The notes beneath the pieces are model-generated. The model worked only from the letters and a program-made list of their open reading frames with translations. It was not told the origin of the DNA and searched no databases. Positions 1-13,000 of a stretch of 29,594 nt of DNA are shown here, one piece after another. The number at the start of each line of letters is the position of its first letter. Position 1 is the first letter of the stretch. A program made the position numbers and the translations under genes. Origin of the DNA: Didymodactylos carnosus (lineage: Eukaryota > Rotifera > Eurotatoria > Philodinida > Philodinidae); contig CAJNOQ010001504.1 in assembly GCA_905250885.1 (NCBI GenBank), forward strand, positions 1,282-30,875, read 5' to 3'.

Positions 1-868
1 AATTTTCTCCATTCCCTCCTTTTTTCCCACGGCAAAAACCCATTCTGGCCCCAATACCCCCCCCCCCCCCCGATAATAGAAGCTCAAATTAATTGAGATT
101 ACCGTGATTAGAAAGGCAAGAGCATCGAAATTCAAAATCTCTGTTTTTTAAAATCGCCCCCATAATATAAGCCCTCGCTAAAAATTTTGAACGCTTGGAC
201 AGTTTAGAAGCCCCAGAGGCTTCTATTATGAGGAGGGGTTAATCTAAACACAGCACTAGAAACTAGAGAAAATTCTGCGTCTTTTAAGCTCAGAACGAAG
301 CTTTGGAGTTGATATGATTATCCAAAGGATAAATTGCAAAGTGGCATCATTTTTTTCGCCCAACCCGTTAAAGGACTCTGAAAAAAATTCTTTTCAGCAA
401 AAAAAGCTCGTTAGCTCCTCTATAAACCTTGCTTGAGACACTTTTTATTAGCTCTTCTAAATTCGCAGGAATTTGCACTTTGATGAGGAGTAGTTAGAAT
501 TTAGGGTCTTTTTATGTCACAGCGTTACCGGTCTAAAAAGGTTTTCTGGAAACTCGCGTCTTTAACCAAAAATTTTCGTTTTTATGCTCAAACTAGAGTA
601 AGAAGAGTCGCGTCGAATGACGTAAAAACAAACTTTCTAGCTCTTATAATTTTCGGGAAAACCCCAAATTACTGTGTCAAGAATGTCACAGCGTTACCTT
701 TGGACAAGCCACTAAGTAGCGATTAAGAAAGAATTGGTTTGATATACTAAGAATACGTTTTAAATTGTAGACTGGCGTAGCACAAAAGCGTAATCCTCTT
801 TTATACAAATAAATTTGTTTATCAAAATGATAACTACTAGAAAACTTCAACGAAGAAAGAGTACTTTT
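1..868. repeat. Gene 3' flank with short repeats, probably transposon-derived
   Basis: There is no convincing gene. A C15 run lies at 57-71. An 11-bp inverted repeat, ATAATAGAAGC, sits at 73-83 and reversed at 219-229, each with a C-rich outer flank. A 16-bp direct repeat, ATGTCACAGCGTTACC, occurs at 514-529 and 683-698. The mix of GC and short repeats differs from the intronic DNA and suggests an old non-autonomous repeat. Open frames at 514-726 and 815-1018 on the plus strand look non-coding; the latter is the antisense of the ankyrin tail. Confidence 0.4.
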
Positions 869-1007
869 TTAAAGAGTATCCACTGCTTTATAACAGTAAC
901 ATTAGTACACATGATGTCATTCATAAACGGGAAAACATACTTGATTTCGAATACTTTTGCTGCCGTCTTCGGTCAGGTTCATCATCACTTTCAAAACCCT
1001 CATCACC
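869..1007 (-). CDS. ank: Ankyrin distal tail exons (spliced C-terminus)
   Basis: Exon 941-1007 is reached from donor 1075 by a 68-nt intron ending TTTATGTTTCAG. In phase 0 it encodes [22 protein letters not shown], a strongly charged stretch typical of ankyrin tails, and has donor GTATGTTTTC. A 55-nt intron with a near-perfect branch site (TACTAAT) leads to a tandem AAG-CAG acceptor. The two choices give ends TVDTL (exon 869-885) or MDTL (exon 869-882), both stopping at TAA 869-871. Both introns fit the gene's size class, so I favour this as the main C-terminus. A TATAAA that could serve as a weak poly(A) signal lies at 800-805. Confidence 0.6.
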
Positions 1008-4000
1008 CTGAAACATAAAGTTTTAAATAAAATCATAGTCTAGTATTTCTATTTAAAAAATGAAAAAAGTCCTACTCGTCTTCCGTGTGATTCGCCACCT
1101 CGACTCGTTAAACGAGCTTTAGCCAATTCTTTTTCAGCTGCATCCGTCACCCATTCAATATTAAATACACAGCTATGTACGATATTTTCTTTTCCAATTT
1201 TTCTTAATGCTTGTTGTAAACAATTACCTTGAAAAAAAGCCAATGAAATAGAATTTAATGCGAATGAAATGTTGATTTTAGGTTTTTACCTGTCGCTTCA
1301 GGACCCCTTGACTTTAACCAATATCTTAACATGTGAAGTGCTGCATTTTCACCATGTTGATCCATCAATTGTGTTACTTCTTCTTCACTCAATTCTAATT
1401 CAGCAGCTAATGCAGGCCAATCTTGACCCAGATACTTCGCAATGTCAGTTAAACGTATTTCACCTTTACGATACATATCGGCTAAAAGACAGTAATAGGA
1501 TATAGATCGATAAATAAATAATGAAAAATATCTACCCTCCGATCTTGGATCCATGTCGCGATCGCTAATTGTCATTGAATGTATTGCACGTAAGCGTTCT
1601 TCATTCTAAATGAAATAAGAATAAAGTTTTCTAATCACGTCAAGACCCATAACGATAACAACAAATATTAAAACATTTTGAATGAGAAAATTTTGACGGT
1701 TCAAAAAAGACAATCCAATTTTTAGAGGTAAAAGTGTCTTTATGGTATTCAAAATGATAAAAATAAAAAACATGCAGGAATAAATAATGTCCAACAGAAA
1801 ATAAAGCGACAACAACAACAACTATACGAATAAACAAAAGTAAAATTAAATCTATAACAATCCTTACTTCGAGGAAATCCTAGAGAAAGAGGAAATATAC
1901 ATTTTAATATTAATGATAATTATTCTTCTAATTCCCGTAGTGCATTAGTTAAATAGATATATAGACGCTGGCAAATGGCGACAAAAGTTGGTTTTTTAGT
2001 ATTTCAGGATGCTATGCAATATTGTTACAATAAGATATTCAGAGACATGTTGTAGAAAAAAGTATCTAATGTGTCTTCTGAGATACACTAAGTCTCATTA
2101 AAGTTAAAAACTTACTAAAAAAGCTACTCGATGATTGGTCTAATATATGAATGTTTTACAGCTACGCCTTACTTACTTTATCATAGGATGGTATTGAAAT
2201 ATTTAAATTGCAAATCGATTGTAGTGATTGTGTATCAGTAAGATTTTGTCCGTTAACAATTATATTTCCATTTGTTAACGTTGCTGATGTTGATTTTGGT
2301 ATTGGTCCGGTTGTTTTCAAATTATCTTTACAAAAACTCATTCGTCCATTTGCGTCTTGATGTGGATCGCGTATATGAACAACAAATGGTAAACGATTTT
2401 CACGAAACGAACGAAATGTAATTATTAATTGATCGCTTGTTTTAACAACCGCATGTAAATTACCACCCACATCAACATAGATACTATTACCATTAAGAAC
2501 CTATTAAAGAAAACAAAAAAAGTAAAAGTTTTTTTGAATTATTGACATCACGCATATGTACTTCAACTTCTTTTGATTTTGCTATTTCAGTAAAATGTTC
2601 TTGCATTTCTAACGTTTTATTTTCTTTGTCATCTGTTACACAAAATACACGGACCATCGCTTCATCTGGATCATGACGTTTAGCAAATACAACAAAACGA
2701 GACATGTACGGAACAGCTGTTGCTTCACGATAAATATCATGAGCCATTTTAATTACATCTTGTACGCCTTGAGCATCGATGAGCCAAAATCTGTATAAAC
2801 AAACGAGAATGATCAAATAATATTCAAGCAATTTTTTGCTATTACCTAGCAGAAACTGTTGTTGTGAACGTCGCACAATCATTCGAAAATGTAACCGGTG
2901 TATGTCCTGTAATATCATCAAATTGCGCTGCATGCGTTCCACCCGTGATACTACATAATAATTTTAATGTTTGTGAATCACTTGAATATGCGCCACTTTG
3001 TTGCTGTTTCGATGACGTGAATGATGGTTTTGGTAATGGAATTGTTAATGTAATCGGTTTGTGAAATTTTCTTCGACGTGGTTCAACCGTTACAACTGGG
3101 CTGACATTGACACGTGTACCGTATGAACGATGAACAATTTGTTGTGGAATTGGTAATACATGTAATGAAACACGGATACGTTTTTGTAATGCTTTTTCAG
3201 GAATATTTGCTTCCACATGTGATATCACGCTTGAACTCAATATACCACCTTTATCATCGATAAAATTTGATTCTTGTCGTACACGTGTTATTAAAGCAAA
3301 ATAACGAGGAAAATCGTTTGTAGTTATACGAGTTATACGTTTCGAATGTAGATCTTCTGGATTATCTAGTTCTAGAAAAAACAAAATACTGGATGCTTAG
3401 TTATCATCTTTAGATATAAAGATAGACAAAATCGTATTTTACCCTCCATAGCGACTGCATTGCCTAGTGCTTCTTTCATTGCCTCGTCAGTCATTGAACC
3501 CGAATGCTCTGTCCATTTTTCACCATTATCACTTCTTAAAACGATAATTTCACGTTCACGTCCACGTAGCGATGCAAAATGTGGTATTTCCAAAATGACA
3601 GGTCTTAAATTACAAAAAAACAATAATATGAAGTTACATTTATAAAATAGAAAAATTAGAATATTCTTACCCAAGGAATTTACAAGCAACAGGCCCAACT
3701 TCCAACACACGTGCTGCCAATGCTTCGCCTTCATTCAACGGTGGTGGAACAGTTAGTTTTTCTCGTTTCACAAAACGACATGTGATTCTTGTTGGCATAC
3801 TAGCGCGTTTTGGTGGTATAATAACACGAACACCAGAATGACGACAACCTCTCATAGCACCACCGCGCGCATCAACAAGGAAACTGACAAGAAACCTAGA
3901 ACAGAATAACAATAATAAGTTTCAGAAAACAAACTAGTTTATTGTTTTGTTAGTGTAATAAAGCGTAAGAATCGAATAAATGAATTTGACACAATTTGCT

Positions 4001-7000
4001 ACAAAAGCTAAATAGAGATTATGTTATTCTATGTGTATTATTGCAGTTGATTTGAAGCAAGGATTAGTGAAAGTTCATTTTTAAGAAGCAGATAATTTTC
4101 TTAATATAACTAATCCATGTAACATGAATTAGCTATGGCACTCTCACCACTGAAGCTTCTTTTGTATGTTTTGTAGAAATAACTTCTAATTAGTTTTGTT
4201 CTTCTCTACGCCGAATTAAAAAATTTTCGACTAGAACTAAACTAATTCTAATACCGAGCAAAATACGAAAAAAGCTACGAGACAATGACTCGTATATTCG
4301 AATCTGAGTATTAGTATGCAATTTTTATGCACTTTACATACATAAACTCAGATAAACGTGTTGAACGACACAAAAAAACTACATTTGAGTGATGTTAGTA
4401 ATAAAAGTTAATAGAAAATGAGAAAATGATAGAAAACTTACGATCGACACTGAAACCGTTCCCTATATAACCGATAGATAAAAAAACAAACACAATAATA
4501 CAACACGATACAGACAGCAATGAAACAGACTGCATAGAATCCGTTATCATAGGTTTTTTGGTTTTGAGAGACAGTTTATTGTTTTTACACTCACCCGCCG
4601 TGTTTTGGTTTTGTGATTTGTTCATTATCAAATTGTTGTGGTTCATGTAGATTATCTCGTGATTCTGTCCAATCGGTCACAGCTCGCATCGGATAGTCCG
4701 ATTCGTCCTTGACGAAAGAGAAAATAATTAAAGTTTCACCAGTCTTGTTTTATAAAGCAATGAGTTATAATGGAGTGTACGTACATTGAAGGCGAAAAAA
4801 AGTGGAATACCGAAACATTTACTACAAAGTTCCCTCTTCGTCCTTATATGAACATTACGTACGTAACGCATCGTTTATACCTCAGAGCGCACCAAATCTC
4901 TCTTGGGTAGATGATTCGCTCTCTAAAGGCATGGATATTGTTTTCTTGAATAGACGAAAAGAGTCTAGAGTCTAAATTTGTTCTGTTCTTTTGTGGAATG
5001 ATAAGTATTTATTTAAATAAACCGTAGTTATTATTTTCTCAACGATTCGATGAGCTAATGTGATAGACTTTAAAATATATTTTTCTCTAAACGATTTTAA
5101 TCGTTAACATTTGTTTTAAACATACCTTGCTGAATGATGGTTGATTTAATTTATGTTCTTCCGTTTCATTCAACATGCCGTCCCGTAAATATTGCATATG
5201 AGCGTTAGAACTTCCATCACCGAGCATATCTAAATAGTTTATGATAAAAAATTTAATCAATAACAATAGTTTTAATATATCTCTTCATTATAAACAACAT
5301 TCACATGCAGACATCGTTTAGATGGAATGTCATGCTTATTTAAAGCATTCGTTTGTTTCTTTTTTTTATATCAGGCGAGAGCATTCATACAAGAAAAAGG
5401 GTTGAAGCATCAAGTGATATAGTTCTTTTTTTTTAAACAGCCATCATTATTATCAGGCAACATTCTTGTGGCAATATGCTACACTTACAATAGGAATTCC
5501 TATTATTAACTTCATTCTGATTAGTGGTAGACTGTTGCAGTGTTGTTTCAACAGCAACAGAATTTTTACGCCACATTTCTTTGAATGATGGCAATGATAT
5601 TATATTTTTCGATTCACACCGACCAATTTCAGGATACGTATAGTCATATTCATCATCATCATTTTTAACATGTGTATCTGTAATGAACGTCTCGCGATCG
5701 ACTATTTGTTTAACACAAAAATTAAAAAATATGTTTCTTTACCTGTTTCATCATCTGAATCAGTTAATGGCTGTTCTTCATGTGATATTTCAGGTGCTTG
5801 TATCTAAAAAATGATTATCACAACTGACTATATAACCTTTCAATAATTAGAGCATTATTTTTCAATTACCTTATATCTCTCTTCTGTAATTAATTCATGT
5901 TTACTAGCTATTGTTGTTTCTGTAACAACTTTTAATTCTTCGACAACAGATATATAGCCTAGACGTTGAGCAATTGCTAATGGTGTTTGACCATGCTATA
6001 AAGATTAACTCAAATACTAGTTATGAAATCGAGGTAAATAATATTTAACAAACCTTTGTTGTCTTATTTGGAGATGCTCCATTTTCTAGCAATAATTTGA
6101 CTATTAGTACGTGACCCTGTTGAGCAGCTGAATGTAAACATGTAAAACCAAGCTAAACGAAACAGAGAACAATGGATAAATGTTTTTACTTAAATAATTG
6201 TAATACTTACATTTGTTTCAATATCAACATCTGCATTTAATTGTAACAAATAACGAATCATATTTATTTGACCAAAATGACAAGCAACATGCAATGGTGA
6301 ATAGCCCGATAATGTTTGTGCATTAATATCAGCACCTTTATTAACGAGAGCTTCAGCACATTTAACACGATCTTCTTGTGCACATAAATGTAGTGCACGT
6401 AATAAACATTTTGATGATGCATTTGGATCAGCATGATTTTCTAATAATAAATAGGCCATGTCACTATGGCCTTCTTGACAAGCTAAATGTAACGGTGTAA
6501 AACCGCCATTGGATGCTGCATTTGTATTCGCATTATATTCCAATAACATTTCGGCAATTTCTAATTGATTTTTTTTCGAACAAATATGTAGCGGTGTATA
6601 ACCATTTCGAGCTGGTAATTGTGTAGCGCCATGTTGTAATAATAATAACGCAACATGACTATGGTTATAGTGAATTGCAACGTGTAAAGGAGTCAAATCG
6701 TTCTAAACAATATAAGAGATTAATTTCACTTAATAATGAGATAAATACATTCTACCTTTCCACGAATATCTGGTGATGCTCCTTTTTGTAATAATAAATT
6801 TGCTACTTTAATATTTCCATATTTGCTACACACATGAAGAGGCATAAAATTTTTCTAAAATAGCAAAGGAAAATAAGTTAACTTCACTCTTAAATCCAGC
6901 TATTTTTTCTTATACCTTTGTAGCAATATTCAATGATGCTCCATGATCAATAATTAAACTAGCGATTTCTTCTTGTCCTTCTTTGGCAGCAATATGTAAA

Positions 7001-10000
7001 CTTGAATAGCCATCTTTCGTCACATTATCAACATTGGCACCCTGTTTTAATAATAAACTAACAACATCAATATTCGATAGTCGCGTAGCAATATGCAAAG
7101 AGGTTTGTTTTTCTTTTGCTTTAATATCAACTGTTGCACCGTATTTTAATAATGTTTTGATGACTTCAATTTGATTTGCACGCGTAGCCAAATGTAATGG
7201 TGTTTCTCCTCGAACAGTTATCGAATCAGGTACTGCATCATGATTAATTAGATACACAACAATTTCATGACTACCAACAAATGCGGCAACGTGTAATGGT
7301 GTCAAACCAGATTCTGTTCGAGCTTCAATTTGTGCGCCATTTGCCAATAATAATTCTACAACTTTCAAACGATTTTTCTTACCTTAAAGAAATAGTTTAA
7401 AAGTTAAATTTATATGTTTTATTACAAACAAGATAAAGATACTTACAGGCTATGTGTAGTGGACTAAATCCATTTAAAGCTTTTGCATTAACATCCGCTC
7501 GCCGTTCACAAAGAAGTTTCGCAACATTTAAATGACCACAATGAGCCGCAACATGTAATGCAGTTAGATAATCCTACAGTAAGAAAAATATTATAGATAT
7601 AATGATATATTCTCTTGTTTTAATTTCAACTTACTGAGCTAACATCATCAACAATTGTAGATTTATAATATAACAATATTCTTGCTGCATCAACATGATC
7701 ACCTTGTGCAGCTATAAAAAATTGAAAAATAAAGTAATAAAAGAATAATTAAAATACGTGTGTGTTTACCCATGTGAAGAGCAGATAATCCATTTTTAGT
7801 TTTGGCTCCAAATGGGGCTCCACTTTCAAGTAATAAATCAACAACTTGATCATGACCACTGAAAAGGAATCAGTAATCAATGAATTAAGATAATTAAATC
7901 GACTTTTTGTGTGCTCTCACCTTCGTGCTGCACAATGTAATGGTGTCAAACCATCCTAAACATGAAAAATAATTTATCATTATTTCTGTTTAGAGCCAAT
8001 CATTTCTATAGAATATATCTTTTTTATTACAACAGCAGTCATAATAATTTTTATTTAATTTGAAATTAAATAAAAATTATTATGACTGCTGTTGTAATAA
8101 AAAGGAAATAATTATTTAAAGCGCATGTAATAACCATCAAACGAATCAATTTATACCTTTGTTTTAACATCAATTTGTGCATTTTTTTCTAACAATAATT
8201 TGACAATATTTTCTTTACCCCATTTTGATGCAACATGTAATGGTGTGATATTTTGCTGTTTAAAAAAAAATAGACATTAATTCACAAATGATCTTATTCA
8301 TATGGCAAAAATATGACATAAAAATTGTTATTCTCGGTAACATAATAAAGTATTGAAATTATTTTATTTGTATCAATGAAACTTGTTTATTTCCTCACTA
8401 TTCAAAGTGTGATTAATTATAAAAACAAATAATGTATTATATTTAGCTAATACATTAGTCATTTAAACAATAACTATATTCGTCTTTGGGCAAAACTATT
8501 GTACAATCTTTGGTTTGCAATATGTTTGAGAATTTCTATGAGTATTATAGATACATCATTTTGGATATTTGATATTCCAGTAGAATCAACTTTTTTAACA
8601 TCAACAACATCATGATCCAGTATAAGCACAGTAGAAAACAAAGCTGTAGGTCGAGCATCTGTTCAAAGCAAAGTTATACCGGTAAAATGGCTAGTTTCAA
8701 AAAAGATAGTTTTACATTGATCTTTATATTTTCCTAAACTAGATTTCAGCATTAAGGGTACCCTAACCTTCTTTTTTGAGAAAATTTCGGATTTTGAGCT
8801 GAGCATAGCCTAATGTAGAGGAAAATGTGGGGTACAAAATGAGACCACTCCATTGTGCTTCATTGTGTCACATCAGGATTAAATTTCATCTGATCAAGTT
8901 AAAAATTTTACCAAAGGCACTCAAAACACTACTGCAGAGGTAGTTTTTTTGAATTTTATTTTAGACCTTTCTTTACCGAGTTATACGGTTTCTGAAATTT
9001 AACAACTTGGTTTTTGAGACATTTTTCAGTATTTTTCCTATAGCTCGACCAGGAAATGTCTTAAAAATATTTCCAGAAGATACCTGTGCGATATGACCTT
9101 GAGTTCCTATGGTAGAATTTTTAACTCGATCGGATGAACGTTAATGGAGGCACAATGAAAAACCGAGTTTTCTGGAAAACTCGTGAACGGTAACAGTTAA
9201 AAATTCGAAACGAAAACGAAAAAATGGTGCATTGAATTTCCAATTAGTTCTGAAAATATGAGGCTTTAGTAACTTTTATTTTTTATTTTACAGCATTTCT
9301 ACGGAAAGCCCAACAAGAGGGGAGCGACACCCTTAATGTCGATTGCCTATTTGGATACATTAACTACTATAAAAAATATTAATAACTACTACTCAGTTAT
9401 CAACTTTTATTTCCACATCAATTCCTAAAATCATAAGCATCTCCACATCGTTTCCAATTAGTGACATATGCGGAATATTAATCGGTAGTTTAGTGTTTCT
9501 AATAGTCATTATTTATACAATCTAGACGTATTTATGTTTACGATCTGTAGTTATAGCTTATCATAGATGAAATACTACAGAAAAACAAAAAATACCTAGA
9601 ATATCAGGCACATTTGCTTTATGATAGATCCATCATCTTATAACAAAAAATAATCCCAAAAATATGAAATTGTTCAAAAATAAACCATCGTTTAGTTTAA
9701 GTATAATACTCATTACTTACACTAGCCGCATAATTAACATCGGCACCGCGCGAGATCAATAATTGAGCAACTTCAACATTTCCGTAATGACTGGCAATGT
9801 GGAGAGCAGTAAAGCCGCTCTAAAAATAGAAGAAAATACAATACAAATGTACTAGAATAATAAATCTTTAGTAAAAAGTAACAAAAGCATTGTTGTGTTC
9901 TCATGATTAATAATTAGTGAAGGCACAAGATACATCTACCCGACTATTCTTACTCCATAGGTGCTTATAGAAAATCTCAGCATCAGTGTAGAGAGAAAAA

Positions 10001-13000
10001 AAATTATTAGTAAAATTGTTCCTCCCAGTGATTATAACGAAAAGAATAAAAATGAAGGTCGTATTTCTGCCACAACGTACGCGGAAACCTTATCAAGTAA
10101 TTCTTCAATTTTTTTTCAGAATGTACTTTATCACAGGTACATTTTGATAATGATCACGAATTTGATATTCGTTTGTCTCCACAGGCTCTTCTTGGATGAG
10201 TCTGCAGAAACCACGTCTCTAGAAAACCACCATGAGCTTCTAATGAGACATAGTCTGATACCGGCAGTTTGTAGGGCACATTGAGTTACTCATCTAAATA
10301 AATTTTTCGGAGCTAAAACATCAATTTCTGTAGTGTTATAAATCTTTTGCTGAAATGAAAACTGGAAAGTTAAGACCAGAAAAATTTATAATTCTACAGA
10401 AATTGATGTTTTAGTCCCAAAAACTTATCTAGATGAGTAACTCAATGAGCCCTACAATCTGCCAGTATCAGAATATGTCCCATTAGAAGCTCATGGTGGT
10501 TTTCTAGAGGCGTGATTTATGCAGGTTCATCCAAGAAGAGCCTGTGGAGACAAACGAATATCAAATTCGTGATCATTATCAAAATGTACCTGTGATAAAG
10601 TACATTCTGAAAAAAAATTGAAGAATCACTTGATAAGATTCCCTTGTTAGTGCAAATTTCAAGAAATATCTTATGTATGCTCAAAGTATAGAAAGTATGT
10701 TAGAATGTCTAAAATCAAAGGTTTTAGTACTGAAAGAGATCAAGCTAAAACTGTTTGAAATAGTTGTTAGTCGTTAGTATGCTAGTAGAATATAAAAGGA
10801 CGCTTTCTTACTCTTCCAAGCTAAAATATAAACAGGAAAACAATATATTACAGCAGAAATGATAAAAAACTCCTATCACTCAGCACAACATTAACACATC
10901 ACAAATAAAAGAAAGGTCGACTGCTAGGGAACGTTTTAAATATTTCTTAAATTATATAAAAGACTGGTGGTTTGTTTACATCCATCTTTAGCACTGATCA
11001 GCGCCTATTTGAAACACTTAAGGAGGGATAAATAAATGCTACTTTCATAGTTCTCATAGAACATGAGAGGTTGCATAGAAATGCATAAACAAGTGGAAAG
11101 CCAAATACAGAAACGTTATGCATGAAAGACAAAACAACAATAAAGCAGTGACAAACCTTTGTTGTACAATTGACAAATCCTCCCTAAGAGAAGAGGTAAT
11201 GAGATAGATAAAAGATCAAGATCACTGGTATTTTGTCGTTAATCACCTAAGTACAGAGAAGAAAAAAGCTCATTTTACCTTATAATTAAGGTCAGGTTGA
11301 CTGTCAGCTTGTAATAATAAGGCAGCGGCTTTAGTATCATTTTTCTTCGCCGCTATATGTAATGCAGGTAGACGAACTTTTGATCCTTTAGAATCATTTT
11401 CTAGTAAAATTGCAACAACCTTCTCATGACCTTGTTGTAAACTAACAGCTAGTGGTGTAAAACCATCCTAAAAAGGCAAATAAAATATTTTAATATTTTA
11501 TTGTTATTTTAATATTGTGTATAAACACACTTCTGTAGCTAAGCTTTGATTTGCACCATTAACGAGCAGAAATTTAACAACTTCAAGATGATTTTCTTGC
11601 GCAGCCATATACAACGGTGAAAAGCCGTTCTAAAATAAAATTTATTTAGTATCAATTGACTTGAACAATGACACTTGATGACAATCAATACCTGTGATTG
11701 ACAATTAATATTTGCATGATGTTTGACTAGAAGTTTAACCACTTCTTCTTGACCGGCAAGGCTCGCAATATGCAACGCTGTGTTACCCTTCTAGAAAATC
11801 AGCAGCACAAAAAATAAAATATGATTAAATCAATTTTACTAAAGGACAAAGGATTATTTTGTTTCTACCTTAGTAGCCGCATTTACATTTGCACCACGTG
11901 TAAGAAGCTCTTGAACAATATTTACATGACCTTCTTTTGAAGCTAAATGTAATGCGTTAAGTCCATTCTAAATAAATAAATACATTATGTAAAAAATTAA
12001 ATTATAATAAGTGTTAGTTGAAACAATAACATACTGCGTTAGATGTATTCTAAAAAAAAGTAGAAACGAAATTTAACTGATGAATATAAAAGAAGCATAA
12101 AATTAATGAAACTTACGATATCGATACTTGAACGAAGAAATTCTAAAACTTTTTCAAGATTTCCTGCTCGTGCCGCTCGTAAAAAACCAGAATTGCCATC
12201 AGACTAAAATGAACGGAAAAAATAAAAAGGTTCAATCGAAATATGTTGAAACAATATTGCAAAATTATCTTCTCTCGCCTACACAAATGGTTTGTCTCAT
12301 GCAAAATTCACAGCATCACTCATTAAGTATGATAAAATATATTTTAAATGTACTCTGTAATGTTATTTATAAACAAAACCCTGCATTATTATGTCTATCA
12401 CAAACAGTTATCTCTATTTACATTTATTTCTAATGAACATTTGTACTTTGTTATTGTCTTTTATTTCTTGTTATAGAAGAAAAAAAAGACAGCCAGACTA
12501 TTAGACAAAGATAATCTCATATGATATCATTTTGTATTGTCATTACGATTGAACATAAATGAATCGAAATAAGATGAATAGTTTCGATCTCTTTTTTATT
12601 TTATCGATACTTTTCTAATTTGATTATTTGGAACAATGAATAATACACGTGCAGAGAGAATCTTTGTCTATTTTAGTTACGTAAAGTTCGATCTTCAGTC
12701 TATGCAATTTTAACAACTAGCAAAAAATGGAGCTATTTATATCGAGACAAAACAAAAATCTTAAGTAACAGCATGATGTAAATGGATATTAAAAGAAGAA
12801 AATAAATGTCATTTAGAATTTACTAATGTAAATAAACATTTATGTTTATCTTAATGGAAGAGTAGTTACATGTTTTAACCGAGAAGTATCCTTCAAAAGT
12901 AAAAACAAGTAGAAGGGGACAAGTAAAAACGCTCTAAATTAATCAATGATCTTATGAAGAATTAATCATTAATAGTCGTTGATGGTCCAAACTTTCATCA

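Noticed and set aside
1606-1837. Two minus-strand open frames rich in Leu, Ile and Phe
   Set aside because: They lie in the intron before the death domain, overlap each other in different frames, and match no domain.
4395-4646. Open frame with a hydrophobic stretch in intron 3896-4594
   Set aside because: It is out of frame with the ankyrin exon it overlaps, and its hydrophobic run is the polypyrimidine-rich intron before the 21-nt cassette.
540-9185. Similarity of GTTTTCTGGAAACTCG at 540-555 and GTTTTCTGGAAAACTCG near 9168
   Set aside because: One short match with poor extension; not enough to claim a shared element.
10812-10820. 9-nt microexon (LGR) after the conserved 27-nt microexon
   Set aside because: The splice sites are acceptable, but nine bases with no homologue cannot be separated from chance.
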